From NCBI GenBank assembly GCA_001914785.1, contig MNDE01000106.1:1-37494 (forward strand): a stretch of 37,494 nt of DNA, read 5' to 3'. The stretch is from Acidobacteria bacterium 13_2_20CM_57_17. Lineage in GTDB: Bacteria > Acidobacteriota > Terriglobia > Acidiferrales > UBA7541. Positions within the stretch are counted from its first letter, which is position 1; every line of letters starts with the position of its first letter. A program made the position numbers and the translations under genes. Positions 16,320 to 24,444 of the stretch are shown here, piece by piece. The notes under the pieces are model-generated. The model was not told where the DNA came from. It did no database searches and saw nothing but the letters and a program-made list of their open reading frames with translations.

Positions 16320-17387
16320 ATGCACCCGCTGCTCACCCGAAACCGCCTGGGACTTTACCTGCTCGCTTGGGTCCCGCTTGCCGCCACGTCGGCCTACGTC
16401 CTGGTCACTCGCGGGGGGCTCGGCTGGCTGCAAGCAACTGCTCTCGCTGTAGCGGTGTTTCTGTTCTACGCTTTCCTCTGTCTCTCGGCCTGGTATCCCT
16501 GTCGCGCTACTCCTCTGGGCAAAGTCAGTTTCGTCCGCTTGCTACTGACTCATTTGAGCGCTGCCGTGCTAATCAGTTTCGCCTGGACCCAGGCCGGCGC
16601 GGCGCTTTCCTACGCCATTCTCAGCCCGGAAAAATTCGAGGCCATCAGGACCCAGTTCCGGCCCCAACTGAACTCCATCTTCACCATCGGCGTCCTTCTC
16701 TACTTGCTTTCGGTCGCTTTCCACTACGTCCTCATCGCCATGGAAGACTCGCGCCACGCGGAAGCGCAAGCAGTCGAAGCACGCGTCCTGGCTCGCGATG
16801 CCGAATTGAAAGCGCTCAAGGCCCAGGTGAATCCTCACTTTCTTTTCAACAGCCTCAACTCCATCAGCGCGCTCACCAGTGTTGATCCGGCCAAGGCTCG
16901 CGAAATGTGCATCCTGCTCGCCGAGTTTCTGCGCATGACTCTGGGCCTCGGCGAAAAAAACACGATTCGCCTCTCCGAGGAGCTTGCCTTGCTCGAGCGC
17001 TTCCTAGCCATTGAGAAAGTACGCTTCGGCGCCAGGCTGCGCGTCGAAGAAGCCATTCAGGACGAGTCCAAGGCTCTCCTGATTCCTCCGCTCCTGCTGC
17101 AGCCTCTGGTAGAGAACGCCGTGATGCACGGAATCGCCAATCTGCCGGACGGCGGAACCATTCGCGTGGCTTCGCAGTGTCAGGACGGGCGGCTTTCCAT
17201 CACCATCGAAAATTCGTTTGATGCCGAGTCCACTTCCGCCCGCCGCGGCGGCCTCGGCCTGCTCAATGTGCGCCGGCGCCTCGAAGGCCGCTACGAGAAA
17301 CAATCCAGCATGCAAGTGAATACGGACGGAGACCGTTTTCGCGTCCAATTGTCGCTCCCCGCGGAATCAGGAGCGTCCCAAAAGTGA
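16320..17387 (+). CDS. LytS/AlgZ-type sensor histidine kinase
   Basis: A protein of 355 residues. Four membrane helices at about residues 10-30, 38-58, 72-100 and 117-141 form the sensor. A short coiled-coil linker leads to a His_kinase domain (PF06580 type) with phospho-acceptor His173 in QVNPHFLFNSLNSI, the N box LVENAVMHG (Asn266) and the G box GGLGLLNVRRRL (about 310-321). There is no separate extracytoplasmic sensor domain, so the signal is probably sensed in the membrane or passed on by the LiaF-like neighbour. The stop overlaps the start of the response regulator by four bases, a sign of translational coupling. Confidence 0.92.
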   Translation: MHPLLTRNRLGLYLLAWVPLAATSAYVLVTRGGLGWLQATALAVAVFLFYAFLCLSAWYPCRATPLGKVSFVRLLLTHLSAAVLISFAWTQAGAALSYAILSPEKFEAIRTQFRPQLNSIFTIGVLLYLLSVAFHYVLIAMEDSRHAEAQAVEARVLARDAELKALKAQVNPHFLFNSLNSISALTSVDPAKAREMCILLAEFLRMTLGLGEKNTIRLSEELALLERFLAIEKVRFGARLRVEEAIQDESKALLIPPLLLQPLVENAVMHGIANLPDGGTIRVASQCQDGRLSITIENSFDAESTSARRGGLGLLNVRRRLEGRYEKQSSMQVNTDGDRFRVQLSLPAESGASQK

Positions 17388-18151
17388 CCGCGCCCGGCAA
17401 AAAGATTCGCGCGCTCATCGTGGACGACGAGGAACTCGCTCGCCAGGTTATTCGCGAGCTCCTGCAATCCCACCCCGAAGTTGAAATTCTTGCGGAGTGC
17501 GCCAACGGTTTCGAGGCTGCCAAAGCTTTCGCGGAACACCAGCCGGACTTGATCTTCCTCGACGTGCAGATGCCCAAGCTGACAGGATTCGACGTGCTGG
17601 AGCTGATCGGCACGGACGTCTCCGTGATCTTCACCACCGCCTACGATCAGTACGCGATGCGCGCGTTTGAGGTGCATGCCGTTGACTATTTGTTGAAGCC
17701 CATCGGGCGCGAACGCTTTGAAGCCGCGCTGGAACGAGCTAAGAGCCGCCTGGGCACCAGGCTGCCGTCGCCGTACGATCTCGCTGCCACTGCTCGGCCC
17801 CCGCAGCAATTTATGGAACGCCTCGTGGTGAAGGACGGCACAAAGGTTACGCTGATTCCTGTTGCCAAGCTCGACTACGCGGAGGCTCAGGACGATTATG
17901 TGGCGCTGGCCACTCAGGGCAAGAAGCATCTCAAGCAGCAAACCATCGCCGCTCTCGAAATGGGCCTCAACCCGGACTGCTTCGTGCGCATCCACCGCTC
18001 TTACATTGTGAATCTCGAGCGCGTTGTGCGCATCGAACCCTATGGCAAAGACAGCCGCTTGGCGATTCTCACCGACGGTACCCGCTTGCCGGTCAGCCGC
18101 GCCGGCTACTCCCGCCTCAAAGCTCTCCTCGACGAGCGCCCTTCGCGATGA
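17384..18151 (+). CDS. LytTR-family response regulator
   Basis: A protein of 255 residues starting with GTG inside the end of the kinase gene. The receiver domain has the acidic pocket Asp14-Asp15, phospho-acceptor Asp60 in LIFLDVQMPK, the Thr84/Thr85 switch and Lys105 in DYLLKPIG. The C-terminal domain from about residue 148 has the LytTR pattern (VTLIPVAKLDYAEAQDDYV, FVRIHRSYIVNLERV). It binds DNA as a beta-rich domain, usually to paired short direct repeats. With the upstream kinase and the LiaF-like protein it forms an envelope-response system. Targets are unknown. Confidence 0.93.
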   Translation: MTAPGKKIRALIVDDEELARQVIRELLQSHPEVEILAECANGFEAAKAFAEHQPDLIFLDVQMPKLTGFDVLELIGTDVSVIFTTAYDQYAMRAFEVHAVDYLLKPIGRERFEAALERAKSRLGTRLPSPYDLAATARPPQQFMERLVVKDGTKVTLIPVAKLDYAEAQDDYVALATQGKKHLKQQTIAALEMGLNPDCFVRIHRSYIVNLERVVRIEPYGKDSRLAILTDGTRLPVSRAGYSRLKALLDERPSR

Positions 18152-18245
18152 ACGCCCTTCTCGATAAACGATGTTAACTTCTTTCCGTAAGCAGGCTAAC
18201 AGCCTATATTGGTCCGTGAACACACTTGGACAATCGGATGCAGCG

Positions 18246-18356
18246 ATGAAAACGGAAGCACAAAAGATCGTGCAGGCAATGACGCCGGCCCAGAAATTGC
18301 GGGCCGCCGAACGCCTGTATTATTCCGCCCGGGAACTAAAGGCGGCTGCCTTTTAG
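18246..18356 (+). pseudogene. Short peptide, possibly a truncated conserved small protein
   Basis: The frame from the ATG at 18246 encodes 36 residues: MKTEAQKIVQAMTPAQKLRA then AERLYYSARELKAAAF. The pattern MTPxQKLxAAxxLYxSARxLKAA is one I recall from small (about 65-residue) bacterial proteins that continue past this point. The stop follows directly after AAAF, and the next in-frame codons after the TAG read NQH, which could be the start of the lost part. This suggests nonsense truncation, but the family recall is not strong. A start at 18171 would add residues without family resemblance. Confidence 0.4.
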
Positions 18357-18528
18357 AATCAACATTTACACACCCCTCCCGTAACTGTTTATTCTAAACC
18401 ACTTACACAAATCCTAAGTCCTTTAAATGCAACATTTACAAGAAACACGGGGGGCTTAGGACCTCAGGCTAACAGGAAATCTCCGGCGCTGAGAACCAAA
18501 AACTTAGAACTAACAGCCTACAACTCCC
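18357..18528. repeat. Intergenic region with a direct and an inverted repeat
   Basis: This 172-bp spacer between convergent genes carries two copies of CAACATTTACA (beginning near 18360 and 18429). It also has an inverted pair, TCCTAAG near 18412 and CTTAGGA near 18455, which could form a long-loop hairpin ending transcripts. It is A+T-richer than its surroundings. No gene is seen. Confidence 0.4.
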
Positions 18529-19203
18529 TCAGGCTCTGAGACGTCGGACCCAAATGCGACTCGTGGCAGGCTTGCCCAGGTGCATCGTCTTCCCATTGGA
18601 ACGCAGCGTCATTGTCTCGTCGTACTCGCGTTTCAGCACTTCTACCGTCGTCGACGGCCGCAAGTGCAGCCCTTCGAGGAATTCCAAAAACTGCGCATCC
18701 TTCTCGTATACGCAGAGAATCTCGCCCGCTTCCTTGGCCCGCAGATCGGCGAGCAGCACCGCGCCTTCTTTGCGAAGCTGCGCGATTCCCCCGCGCATGG
18801 GGACGCCATGCGGGCAGCTTTTCTTGTCGCCGAATCGCTTGAGCAGTAACGCTTCTACTTCCGTAGAAATCGCGTGTTCCAGCCGCTCGGCCTCGTCGTG
18901 AGCCTTCGCCCACGACAGCCCGATCACTTCTGTTAATAGCATCTCCGCGAGCTGGTGTCTCAGCGCAAGATGTTCTGCTTTCTTGCGGCCTTTCTGCGTC
19001 AGATCGATTCGCCCGCTCCGCTCCACGCGGACGTGGCCATCGCGCGTCATGCGTTTCAACGCCGCAGTCACGGCTGGGGGAGTCACTTTCAATTCCTCGG
19101 CGAGCCGCGCGCTGATGGGCATCTGGTCCTCCTCCAGCATCTCCCAGATGGCCTTCAGATAGTCTTCTTGCGATACGCTTGTTTTTTCTCGCTGCAACGC
19201 CAC
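18529..19203 (-). CDS. DtxR/MntR-family metal-dependent transcriptional regulator
   Basis: A protein of 224 residues with a GTG start. The N-terminal winged helix-turn-helix (VSQEDYLKAIWEMLEEDQMP, ISARLAEELKVTPPAVTAAL) and the following wing (RSGRIDLTQKGRKKAEHLAL) are typical. The metal-binding and dimerisation domain follows (HDEAERLEHAISTEVEALL, CPHGVPMRGG), with His and Glu ligands in the usual places. A C-terminal FeoA/SH3-like domain is present (LHLRPSTTVEVLKREYDETM). Such proteins repress iron or manganese uptake genes when metal is bound. The choice between Fe and Mn cannot be made. The start lies two bases after the phosphatase stop, so it is the last gene of the pdx run. Confidence 0.9.
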   Translation of the reverse strand: MALQREKTSVSQEDYLKAIWEMLEEDQMPISARLAEELKVTPPAVTAALKRMTRDGHVRVERSGRIDLTQKGRKKAEHLALRHQLAEMLLTEVIGLSWAKAHDEAERLEHAISTEVEALLLKRFGDKKSCPHGVPMRGGIAQLRKEGAVLLADLRAKEAGEILCVYEKDAQFLEFLEGLHLRPSTTVEVLKREYDETMTLRSNGKTMHLGKPATSRIWVRRLRA

Positions 19204-19205
19204 TC

Positions 19206-19673
19206 CTATCTGGTCGTGGTCTTTTGCTGCCGTTTCGCTCGCAAGCCCTCGGCCAGTTGGTTCACGCGCCGTCGGATGCCTTCGAAGACGCGCTGATATG
19301 TTTCCGCCGGGCGGCCGTACGGGTCTTGCACCATCCAGTCTTCGACTTTTTCGTGACGCCTAAAGGCTTCTTCACTCGGCTGTCCTGTCATGTTGATGAT
19401 GACGTCCGCGGCTTCGGCGGCTTCGCGCGTGAACGCATCGGAAGTCAATCCGTTTGCGGAGTAGCCATTCTGTAGCAGTGTTTGCTTGGTCTGTTCGGCA
19501 ATGAATCCCAGAGGGCTCAGCCCCGCGCTGGAAGCATCGATCACATCAGCGGCGTCGTAGCGCGCGATCGCTTCCGCCATCGGACTCCGGCACGAGTTGC
19601 CAATGCACACGAAGAGCACCTTCGTCCGGCTGGAATGCCGGGTACCGGGATCTGTCTTCTTTTCTTTCCCCAC
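19206..19673 (-). CDS. Low-molecular-weight protein-tyrosine-phosphatase/arsenate-reductase family protein
   Basis: A protein of 155 residues with a GTG start. The P-loop is CIGNSCR (Cys23 to Arg29) followed by SPM, and the general-acid loop is QDPYG with Asp117. These are the two hallmarks of the LMW phosphatase fold. Both tyrosine phosphatases and thioredoxin-coupled arsenate reductases share it. The DPYG acid loop favours a phosphatase. Its start is two bases after the pdxT stop and has no clear ribosome-binding site, so it is probably translated by coupling. Confidence 0.87.
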   Translation of the reverse strand: MGKEKKTDPGTRHSSRTKVLFVCIGNSCRSPMAEAIARYDAADVIDASSAGLSPLGFIAEQTKQTLLQNGYSANGLTSDAFTREAAEAADVIINMTGQPSEEAFRRHEKVEDWMVQDPYGRPAETYQRVFEGIRRRVNQLAEGLRAKRQQKTTTR

Positions 19674-19675
19674 GA

Positions 19676-20275
19676 TTAGGACTTTGCGCTGCCCGCCGCT
19701 TGACTCGCCCCCGCCGCGACCAGGCTGAGGAAATGTTCATGCACAGTGGTGTCGTCTGTCAATTCGGGATGAAACGTGGCAGCCATGATCTGGCTCCGCT
19801 GCACCAGCGCAGGCTTGCCAGCGTACTCCGCGAGAATCTTCAGGCTTGGTCCCGCGCGCTCAATGATGGGTCCGCGGATAAAAACCATTTCGAGCGGTTC
19901 GCTTTTCAATTTCGTGGGCCCGCTGACCACGTCGCTCGCGATCTGCCGCCCATACGCATTTCGCAGCACCGTCATGTCCAAAAGCTTCAAGGAATCTTGT
20001 TCGGGATTCTGCACTTCTGTTGCGAGAAGGATTGCTCCGGCGCAAGTTCCGAAAATGGCTCCTCCCTGCTTCGCGAATTTCTCGATCGCGTCCGCCAGGC
20101 CCTCTTCCCGCAGGAATTGCAACTGCGTTGTGCTCTCCCCGCCCGGCAGAATCAAACCGTCACAGCCTTCGAGCTGAGCAGGAGTTCGTATCTCCGCCGT
20201 TTCCACGCCGAGCCGCTCCAGCATCGCGGCGTGCGCTTCAAAATCACCTTGAACCGCCAGAATTCCAATTTTCAC
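19676..20275 (-). CDS. pdxT: Pyridoxal 5'-phosphate synthase glutaminase subunit
   Basis: A protein of 199 residues with a GTG start (GGAG seven bases upstream). It hydrolyses glutamine and passes ammonia to PdxS. The glutamine amidotransferase triad is Cys78 in GAIFGTCAGAILLA, His169 and Glu171 in FHPEL. LPGGESTT is the oxyanion-region motif of the family. Length and motifs are as usual. It follows pdxS by 77 bases, a spacer that holds a GC-rich hairpin. Confidence 0.96.
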   Translation of the reverse strand: MKIGILAVQGDFEAHAAMLERLGVETAEIRTPAQLEGCDGLILPGGESTTQLQFLREEGLADAIEKFAKQGGAIFGTCAGAILLATEVQNPEQDSLKLLDMTVLRNAYGRQIASDVVSGPTKLKSEPLEMVFIRGPIIERAGPSLKILAEYAGKPALVQRSQIMAATFHPELTDDTTVHEHFLSLVAAGASQAAGSAKS

Positions 20276-20302
20276 TCACGTACTCCACGTTTTCCTTGCA
20301 GG

Positions 20303-20330
20303 GGGCGGCATGCTGCGCCCTCGCCCCCAG
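20303..20330. promoter_or_regulatory. GC-rich hairpin between pdxS and pdxT
   Basis: The spacer contains GGGGGCG and CGCCCCC as 7-bp arms around a 14-base loop that itself holds GCATGC. On the minus strand it lies between the pdxS stop and the pdxT ribosome-binding site. It may slow transcription or protect the pdxS mRNA, tuning the two subunits. Function is inferred. Confidence 0.45.
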
Positions 20331-20352
20331 GAGGAAAACTCTTGACGGACGC

Positions 20353-21273
20353 TTACCACCCGCGCGTCGAAAGCATGTCCTTCTCTTCCATCTGACGCAC
20401 GTCGAGTCCCCGCATGGCTTCGCCCAGTTCTTCGTGCGCTTCGAGAACGGCTTTCGCATCTTCGAAATGTGTCGCCGCTTTCACCACTGCCTTCGCGCGC
20501 GTCTCAGGATCGCTGGACTTGAAAATCCCCGATCCAACGAATACCGCTTCCGCGCCCAGACGACGCACTAGCGCCGCGTCGGCCGGAGTGGCGATGCCGC
20601 CTGCTGAAAAATTCGGCACCGGCAGCTTGCCGGTCTTAGCAATCTGGCGAATCAATTCGAGAGGCGCGCCAAGCTCTTTCGCTTCGCGCATCAGTTCGTC
20701 GTCGCGCATGGTGGTCAGTTTTTTCATCTGGCTGACGATCGCGCGCATGTGCCGGACCGCTTCCACCACGTTTCCGGAACCGGCTTCGCCCTTGGTGCGG
20801 ATCATCGCCGCGCCTTCCGCGATGCGCCGCAACGCCTCGCCGAGATTGCGCGCGCCGCAAACAAACGGCACGCGGTAATCGTGCTTCCAAATGTGATTCT
20901 CTTCGTCGGCGGGAGTCAGCACTTCGCTCTCGTCGATGAAGTCCACTTCCAGCGCCTGTAGCACTTCCGCTTCCGCAAAATGGCCGATGCGCACTTTGGC
21001 CATCACCGGAATCGTCACCGTGGCCATGATTTCGCGAATCACTTTGATCGACGCCATGCGTGCCACGCCACCCTCTTTGCGAATGTCCGAGGGCACGCGC
21101 TCCAGCGCCATCACCGCGCACGCGCCGGCTTTTTCGGCGATTTTGGCCTGCTCGGCGTTGGTGACGTCCATAATCACGCCGCCCTTGAGCATTTCCGCCA
21201 GGCCGACTTTCACGCGCCACTCATTCGATCCTTTCGTTCCGTTACCGCTTCCATTTGGTTTCTTCGCGTCCAT
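20353..21273 (-). CDS. pdxS: Pyridoxal 5'-phosphate synthase lyase subunit
   Basis: A protein of 306 residues from the ATG at 21273 (GAGGAG upstream; the longer frame from 21348 lacks one). PdxS builds PLP directly from ribose 5-phosphate, glyceraldehyde 3-phosphate and ammonia in a (beta/alpha)8 barrel, normally a dodecamer. All catalytic residues are present: Asp36 (GGVIMDV), Lys93 ([11 protein letters not shown]) and Lys161 ([10 protein letters not shown]), at a constant offset of 12 from the Bacillus numbering. The extra N-terminal residues ([19 protein letters not shown]) are low-complexity. It lies between a PdxR-like gene and pdxT on the same strand. Confidence 0.97.
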   Translation of the reverse strand: MDAKKPNGSGNGTKGSNEWRVKVGLAEMLKGGVIMDVTNAEQAKIAEKAGACAVMALERVPSDIRKEGGVARMASIKVIREIMATVTIPVMAKVRIGHFAEAEVLQALEVDFIDESEVLTPADEENHIWKHDYRVPFVCGARNLGEALRRIAEGAAMIRTKGEAGSGNVVEAVRHMRAIVSQMKKLTTMRDDELMREAKELGAPLELIRQIAKTGKLPVPNFSAGGIATPADAALVRRLGAEAVFVGSGIFKSSDPETRAKAVVKAATHFEDAKAVLEAHEELGEAMRGLDVRQMEEKDMLSTRGW

Positions 21274-21379
21274 TGTACTTCTCCTCTCGGTCCTGAACTT
21301 TTTCGTCCGCCCAATCATCGGCGGTGTTGCACACCGAATCTCTTTCACTGGCGCGTGCGCGCCAAGAACTGCGCTTTCC

Positions 21380-22924
21380 TCAGACCAGCGCCACGCGGCT
21401 GCGCTCCGCCCTTCGCACTCCGCGCTGCCGTTTGCGCATTTCGATTTTCAGCAATTCCGCGAGCGTTGCCACGCCGCGCGCAATTTGCTTTTCATCCAGG
21501 CTTGCAAAGCCCAATCGCAGCGTGTTTGGCAACGGCGCTTGCACGTAGAAATATCGTCCGGGAGCAAACAGCACGCCGCGTTCTTTCACGTGAATCAGCA
21601 ATTCGCTGGCATCGAATCCCAGCGGCAGTTCCAGCCACAAGCACATACCGCCTTCCGGCTTGGTCCAGCGCGTTCCTTCCGGCATGTGTTTGCGCAAAGC
21701 TTCATCCAACGCTGCCAGACGCGAAGTGTAGACCTTGCGCATTTTGGCAAGGTGTTTGCTGAAAAGCCCGCGCCGCAGAAACTCCGCGAGGGTAGCTTGC
21801 GCAAGTTGGTCGGTATGCAGATCGGTCGTCTGCTTGACCACGCGCAATCGTTCAATCGCGGCTGGCGGAGCGACAATCCATCCGACACGCAAACCGGGAA
21901 AAGCCACTTTTGCAAAGCTGTCGATGTGAATGACCAGGTTCGAACGGTCGAGCTGTTTGAGTGAAGGGATGCGCTCCTCGCGCGCATGCAACCGCGCGTA
22001 AATGTGATCTTCCACCACGGGAACCTGGTGACGCGAGGCCAACTCCAGTAATTTGCGCCGTGACGCGAGTGGCATCGATGTTCCGGTTGGATTGTGAAAG
22101 TCCGGCGTAAGCAGGATGAGCTTGACTCGATTCGCCGCCAGCGTCGCTTCCAACGCTTCCAAATCGAGCCCCAGCGTCGTGCCCGGCTCGGGATGCGTCC
22201 GCATCGGAACGCTCAGGCATCGCGCGCGTGCTCCGTGGAAAATCGCGACCGCTCCCGGGTACGTCGGGTTCTCCATGATCACGGAATCGCCGGGCCGCAC
22301 AAACGCTTTGCTGATCAAATCGAACGACTGCTGGCAACCATCGGTAATGAGCAGGTTTTCGTCTTTGGCCGCGATGCCGTCGTGATGCAGCATCTCGAGC
22401 AGTGCCGCTTTCAACGGCGGGTAGCCGTCTGACGGACCAAGATTCAGCACTTCGGCGCCTTCGCGCCGTAGCACGGCGTTCACGCAGGTCTGCAATTCCT
22501 CAATGGGAAAAAATTCTTCAGCCGGACATGCCATCACAAAGGAAAGCGCACCCTCCGGCACGTTGGCAGTGAGCCGGCTCAAGATTTCTTCCCCGCGTTC
22601 ATCAGCGAAGAGCAGCTCCCAGCGGATTCCGCCGTTGCCGTTCAGGACCGGAGGCGCCGGCGGCGTAATCTTTAGTCCATTGCCGTTTCCCTTGATAAAC
22701 GTGCCGCGCCCCACGTGGCCTTGAATCAAACCTTCCGATTCCAGTTCGGCGTAGGCATTCGCCACCGTGGTGCGGTGAACGCCGAGCATGGTCGCGAGCT
22801 CGCGGCTGGCGGGAATGCGGTCGCCCTGGCGCAAATCGCCTGCGTGCACGAGGGCGCGCAGTTGGTCGCGAAGCTGGATGTACAGCGGAACGTGACTCTG
22901 TGGCTGGAGATGAAGTGGAAGCAT
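21380..22924 (-). CDS. pdxR: MocR/PdxR-family regulator (GntR-type HTH fused to aminotransferase fold)
   Basis: A protein of 514 residues. Residues 1-78 are a GntR-type winged helix ([53 protein letters not shown]). The rest is a type I aminotransferase-like domain with [18 protein letters not shown] and the PLP-binding Lys339 in [16 protein letters not shown]. MocR proteins use this domain as a PLP sensor, and PdxR members control pdxST. Its position directly upstream of pdxS (106 bases) makes this role likely. In most described cases PdxR is divergent from pdxST; here it is co-oriented, so it may be part of the transcript. ATG with AAGGTGAG before it. Confidence 0.88.
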   Translation of the reverse strand: MLPLHLQPQSHVPLYIQLRDQLRALVHAGDLRQGDRIPASRELATMLGVHRTTVANAYAELESEGLIQGHVGRGTFIKGNGNGLKITPPAPPVLNGNGGIRWELLFADERGEEILSRLTANVPEGALSFVMACPAEEFFPIEELQTCVNAVLRREGAEVLNLGPSDGYPPLKAALLEMLHHDGIAAKDENLLITDGCQQSFDLISKAFVRPGDSVIMENPTYPGAVAIFHGARARCLSVPMRTHPEPGTTLGLDLEALEATLAANRVKLILLTPDFHNPTGTSMPLASRRKLLELASRHQVPVVEDHIYARLHAREERIPSLKQLDRSNLVIHIDSFAKVAFPGLRVGWIVAPPAAIERLRVVKQTTDLHTDQLAQATLAEFLRRGLFSKHLAKMRKVYTSRLAALDEALRKHMPEGTRWTKPEGGMCLWLELPLGFDASELLIHVKERGVLFAPGRYFYVQAPLPNTLRLGFASLDEKQIARGVATLAELLKIEMRKRQRGVRRAERSRVALV

Positions 22925-22938
22925 TGTCTCTCACCTTC

Positions 22939-22979
22939 GGCCAATTCTACCAGATATTGGCCTGTTGCAAGAGCCAATT
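22939..22979. promoter_or_regulatory. Inverted and direct repeats upstream of the PdxR-like gene (candidate operator and promoter)
   Basis: GGCCAAT (22939-22945) and ATTGGCC (22956-22962) form a 24-bp inverted repeat, and a third half-site GCCAATT (22973-22979) repeats the first in the same direction. MocR proteins commonly bind such mixed repeats in front of their own gene. On the minus strand a TAGAAT (-10-like) overlaps the first half-site, with TTGCAA 15 bases before it as a weak -35. This fits repression or activation at the start of the pdx operon. Confidence 0.5.
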
Positions 22980-23066
22980 TGTCTTTCGCCGAGGGCTTCG
23001 CCCAGCTGGTCGCTGGGGTGGCGCCCGGTCAAGGAAAAGAACCGCTCGCCGATTTTTGTTCATTTG

Positions 23067-23099
23067 CGGACACTGGTGTCCGAGCTCGAACACCGGTGT
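23067..23099. promoter_or_regulatory. Two tandem palindromes 20 bp apart (candidate operator)
   Basis: CGGACAC-TG-GTGTCCG (23067-23082) and ACACCGGTGT (23090-23099) share the core ACAC[TC]GGTGT. Their centres are 20 bp apart, close to two helical turns, so two dimers would bind on nearly the same face of the DNA. A further TGTCCGA at 23106-23112 repeats the flank of the first site (23077-23083). The binding protein is unknown. Confidence 0.45.
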
Positions 23100-23248
23100 G
23101 GGCGTTGTCCGAACGCATACCTTTCATTTTATAGAGCTTACGTGGATTCTTCTTTGGCCTGCGAAGTGCCTGCGAGTCCTCTAGCCTGGCAGTCAGTGAG
23201 GATTCCCACTGTGCCGGGAATTTCAGGGAAGAATGAGGTGATCATCGA

Positions 23249-24337
23249 ATGAGAACCTGCACGCTTTCCTCTACGAGGCTTGACAAGACTATTGATGTAT
23301 CCCGCTTTTTGCGCGCCACGGGAGCCGTACTGGTTGCTCTGTCTGCGTCCCTTTCCGCGAGCGCCCAGGTCCTTCGCACCCCGGAGCCGACTACGCAGGC
23401 AGCACAAAGCTTTGCCCTGACCGATCTGAACGACCTGATCGTAACCGGCGGCGGGAAGGCAGAGACAGTCGAATACCAAGGACGCAAAGCGGTTCGCCTG
23501 AGCACACAATCCGATAAAGATATCTTCGCCTTTCTCAAGGGAGTCCAGATTCAGGACGGAACGATTGAGAGCGATATCGCCCTGAAGATCACTACGCCTC
23601 CGGGTGTCCGGATGCCCGGCTTCGTTGGGATCGCCTTCCGGGCCAGGACGGATGCTTCGCATTACGATTTATTTTACCTACGCCCTGGGAATTCCCGCGC
23701 CGAAGATCAGGCCATGCGAAACCACTCCGTGCAATATGTCGCTGCGCCGGGCTTCGATTGGTACAAGCTGCGCAGAGAATGGCCGTGGATTTACGAATCG
23801 TATGCTGATCTGCAGCCTGAAGTATGGATCAGAGTAAAGATCGAAGTTCACGGAAGGACTGCGAAGTTGTATGTCAACGGATCGGAGAATCCGAGCTTGA
23901 TCGTGAATGGCTTGAAAGGCGAGGACCTGCAGGGCGGTGTTGCCTTATGGGGTTATCCCGGAGAGGAGGCCTATTTCTCCAACGTAAAAGTGATTCCTGC
24001 CAAAGCGGAAGCCGTAACGAATGAGGGCGAAGCCTCCGGAACATGGGAAGTAAAATTCGCCAGCGATTACGGCCGTTACGAAGGATCGATGAATCTCCAC
24101 CGTGAGGGCACCGCGGTGAAAGGAACATGGTCCGGCGCGTTTGGCCAGGATCAGCCGATCAGCGGCACGTGGCACAATGGCTATGTCGAGCTCACGTTCA
24201 GCGGAACGTGGCCGAGTGAAAAGCCGGCACCCATGACGGCGACCCTGGCCGGATGGATTGATGGAGATTCGGCGAAGGGCCGAATGAAAGTGGAGGGCCG
24301 AGCCGATGGACAATGGACCGCTCTACGGAAGAAGTGA
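23249..24337 (+). CDS. Secreted protein with a DUF1080/concanavalin A-like domain
   Basis: A protein of 362 residues with a long signal peptide (basic start, then ATGAVLVALSASLSASAQ, ending near residue 40). The central part (about 60-250) has the jelly-roll pattern of DUF1080/LamG-like domains: GTIESDIALKITTPPGV, GFVGIAFRARTDASHYDLFY, WIRVKIEVHGRTAKLYVNGS and GGVALWGYPGEEAYFSNVKV. A shorter C-terminal beta domain follows (GTWEVKFASDYGRYEGSM, VKGTWSGAFGQDQPISGTW). It probably binds or acts on carbohydrate outside the cytoplasm. A specific enzyme activity cannot be stated. It lies just before the toxin-antitoxin pair and near the sugar cassette at 25,078-29,144. Confidence 0.72.
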   Translation: MRTCTLSSTRLDKTIDVSRFLRATGAVLVALSASLSASAQVLRTPEPTTQAAQSFALTDLNDLIVTGGGKAETVEYQGRKAVRLSTQSDKDIFAFLKGVQIQDGTIESDIALKITTPPGVRMPGFVGIAFRARTDASHYDLFYLRPGNSRAEDQAMRNHSVQYVAAPGFDWYKLRREWPWIYESYADLQPEVWIRVKIEVHGRTAKLYVNGSENPSLIVNGLKGEDLQGGVALWGYPGEEAYFSNVKVIPAKAEAVTNEGEASGTWEVKFASDYGRYEGSMNLHREGTAVKGTWSGAFGQDQPISGTWHNGYVELTFSGTWPSEKPAPMTATLAGWIDGDSAKGRMKVEGRADGQWTALRKK

Positions 24338-24408
24338 GCGTAGCACGAGACGGTCCACGCCGCGGCTCATGTCGCGCAAGTGGGCTGCGTCGCTGTACCA
24401 CAATCGTT

Positions 24409-24437
24409 TTGACAGTTCCTCTACACGCCTCTAGACT
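24409..24437 (+). promoter_or_regulatory. Sigma70-type promoter of the parD-like gene, predicted leaderless transcript
   Basis: TTGACA (24409-24414), a 17-bp spacer and TAGACT (24432-24437) make a near-consensus promoter. The ATG of the antitoxin begins at 24445, seven bases after the -10 box, so the expected transcription start falls on or next to the A of the ATG. There is no ribosome-binding site. Confidence 0.7.
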
Positions 24438-24444
24438 GACTGGT

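Larger units (their letters stand above)
22925..23248. other. 324-bp divergent intergenic region
   Basis: No gene was recognised between the PdxR-like gene (-) and the secreted lectin-fold gene (+). It holds the repeats next to pdxR and the tandem palindromes at 23067-23099, both listed separately. The short reading frames here cross both sites and look random. Confidence 0.5.

Noticed and set aside
17291-18223. 310-codon minus-strand frame opposite the LytTR regulator
   Set aside because: The plus-strand kinase and regulator have all their motifs. The antisense product has none and is rich in His, Arg and Val as expected of a shadow.
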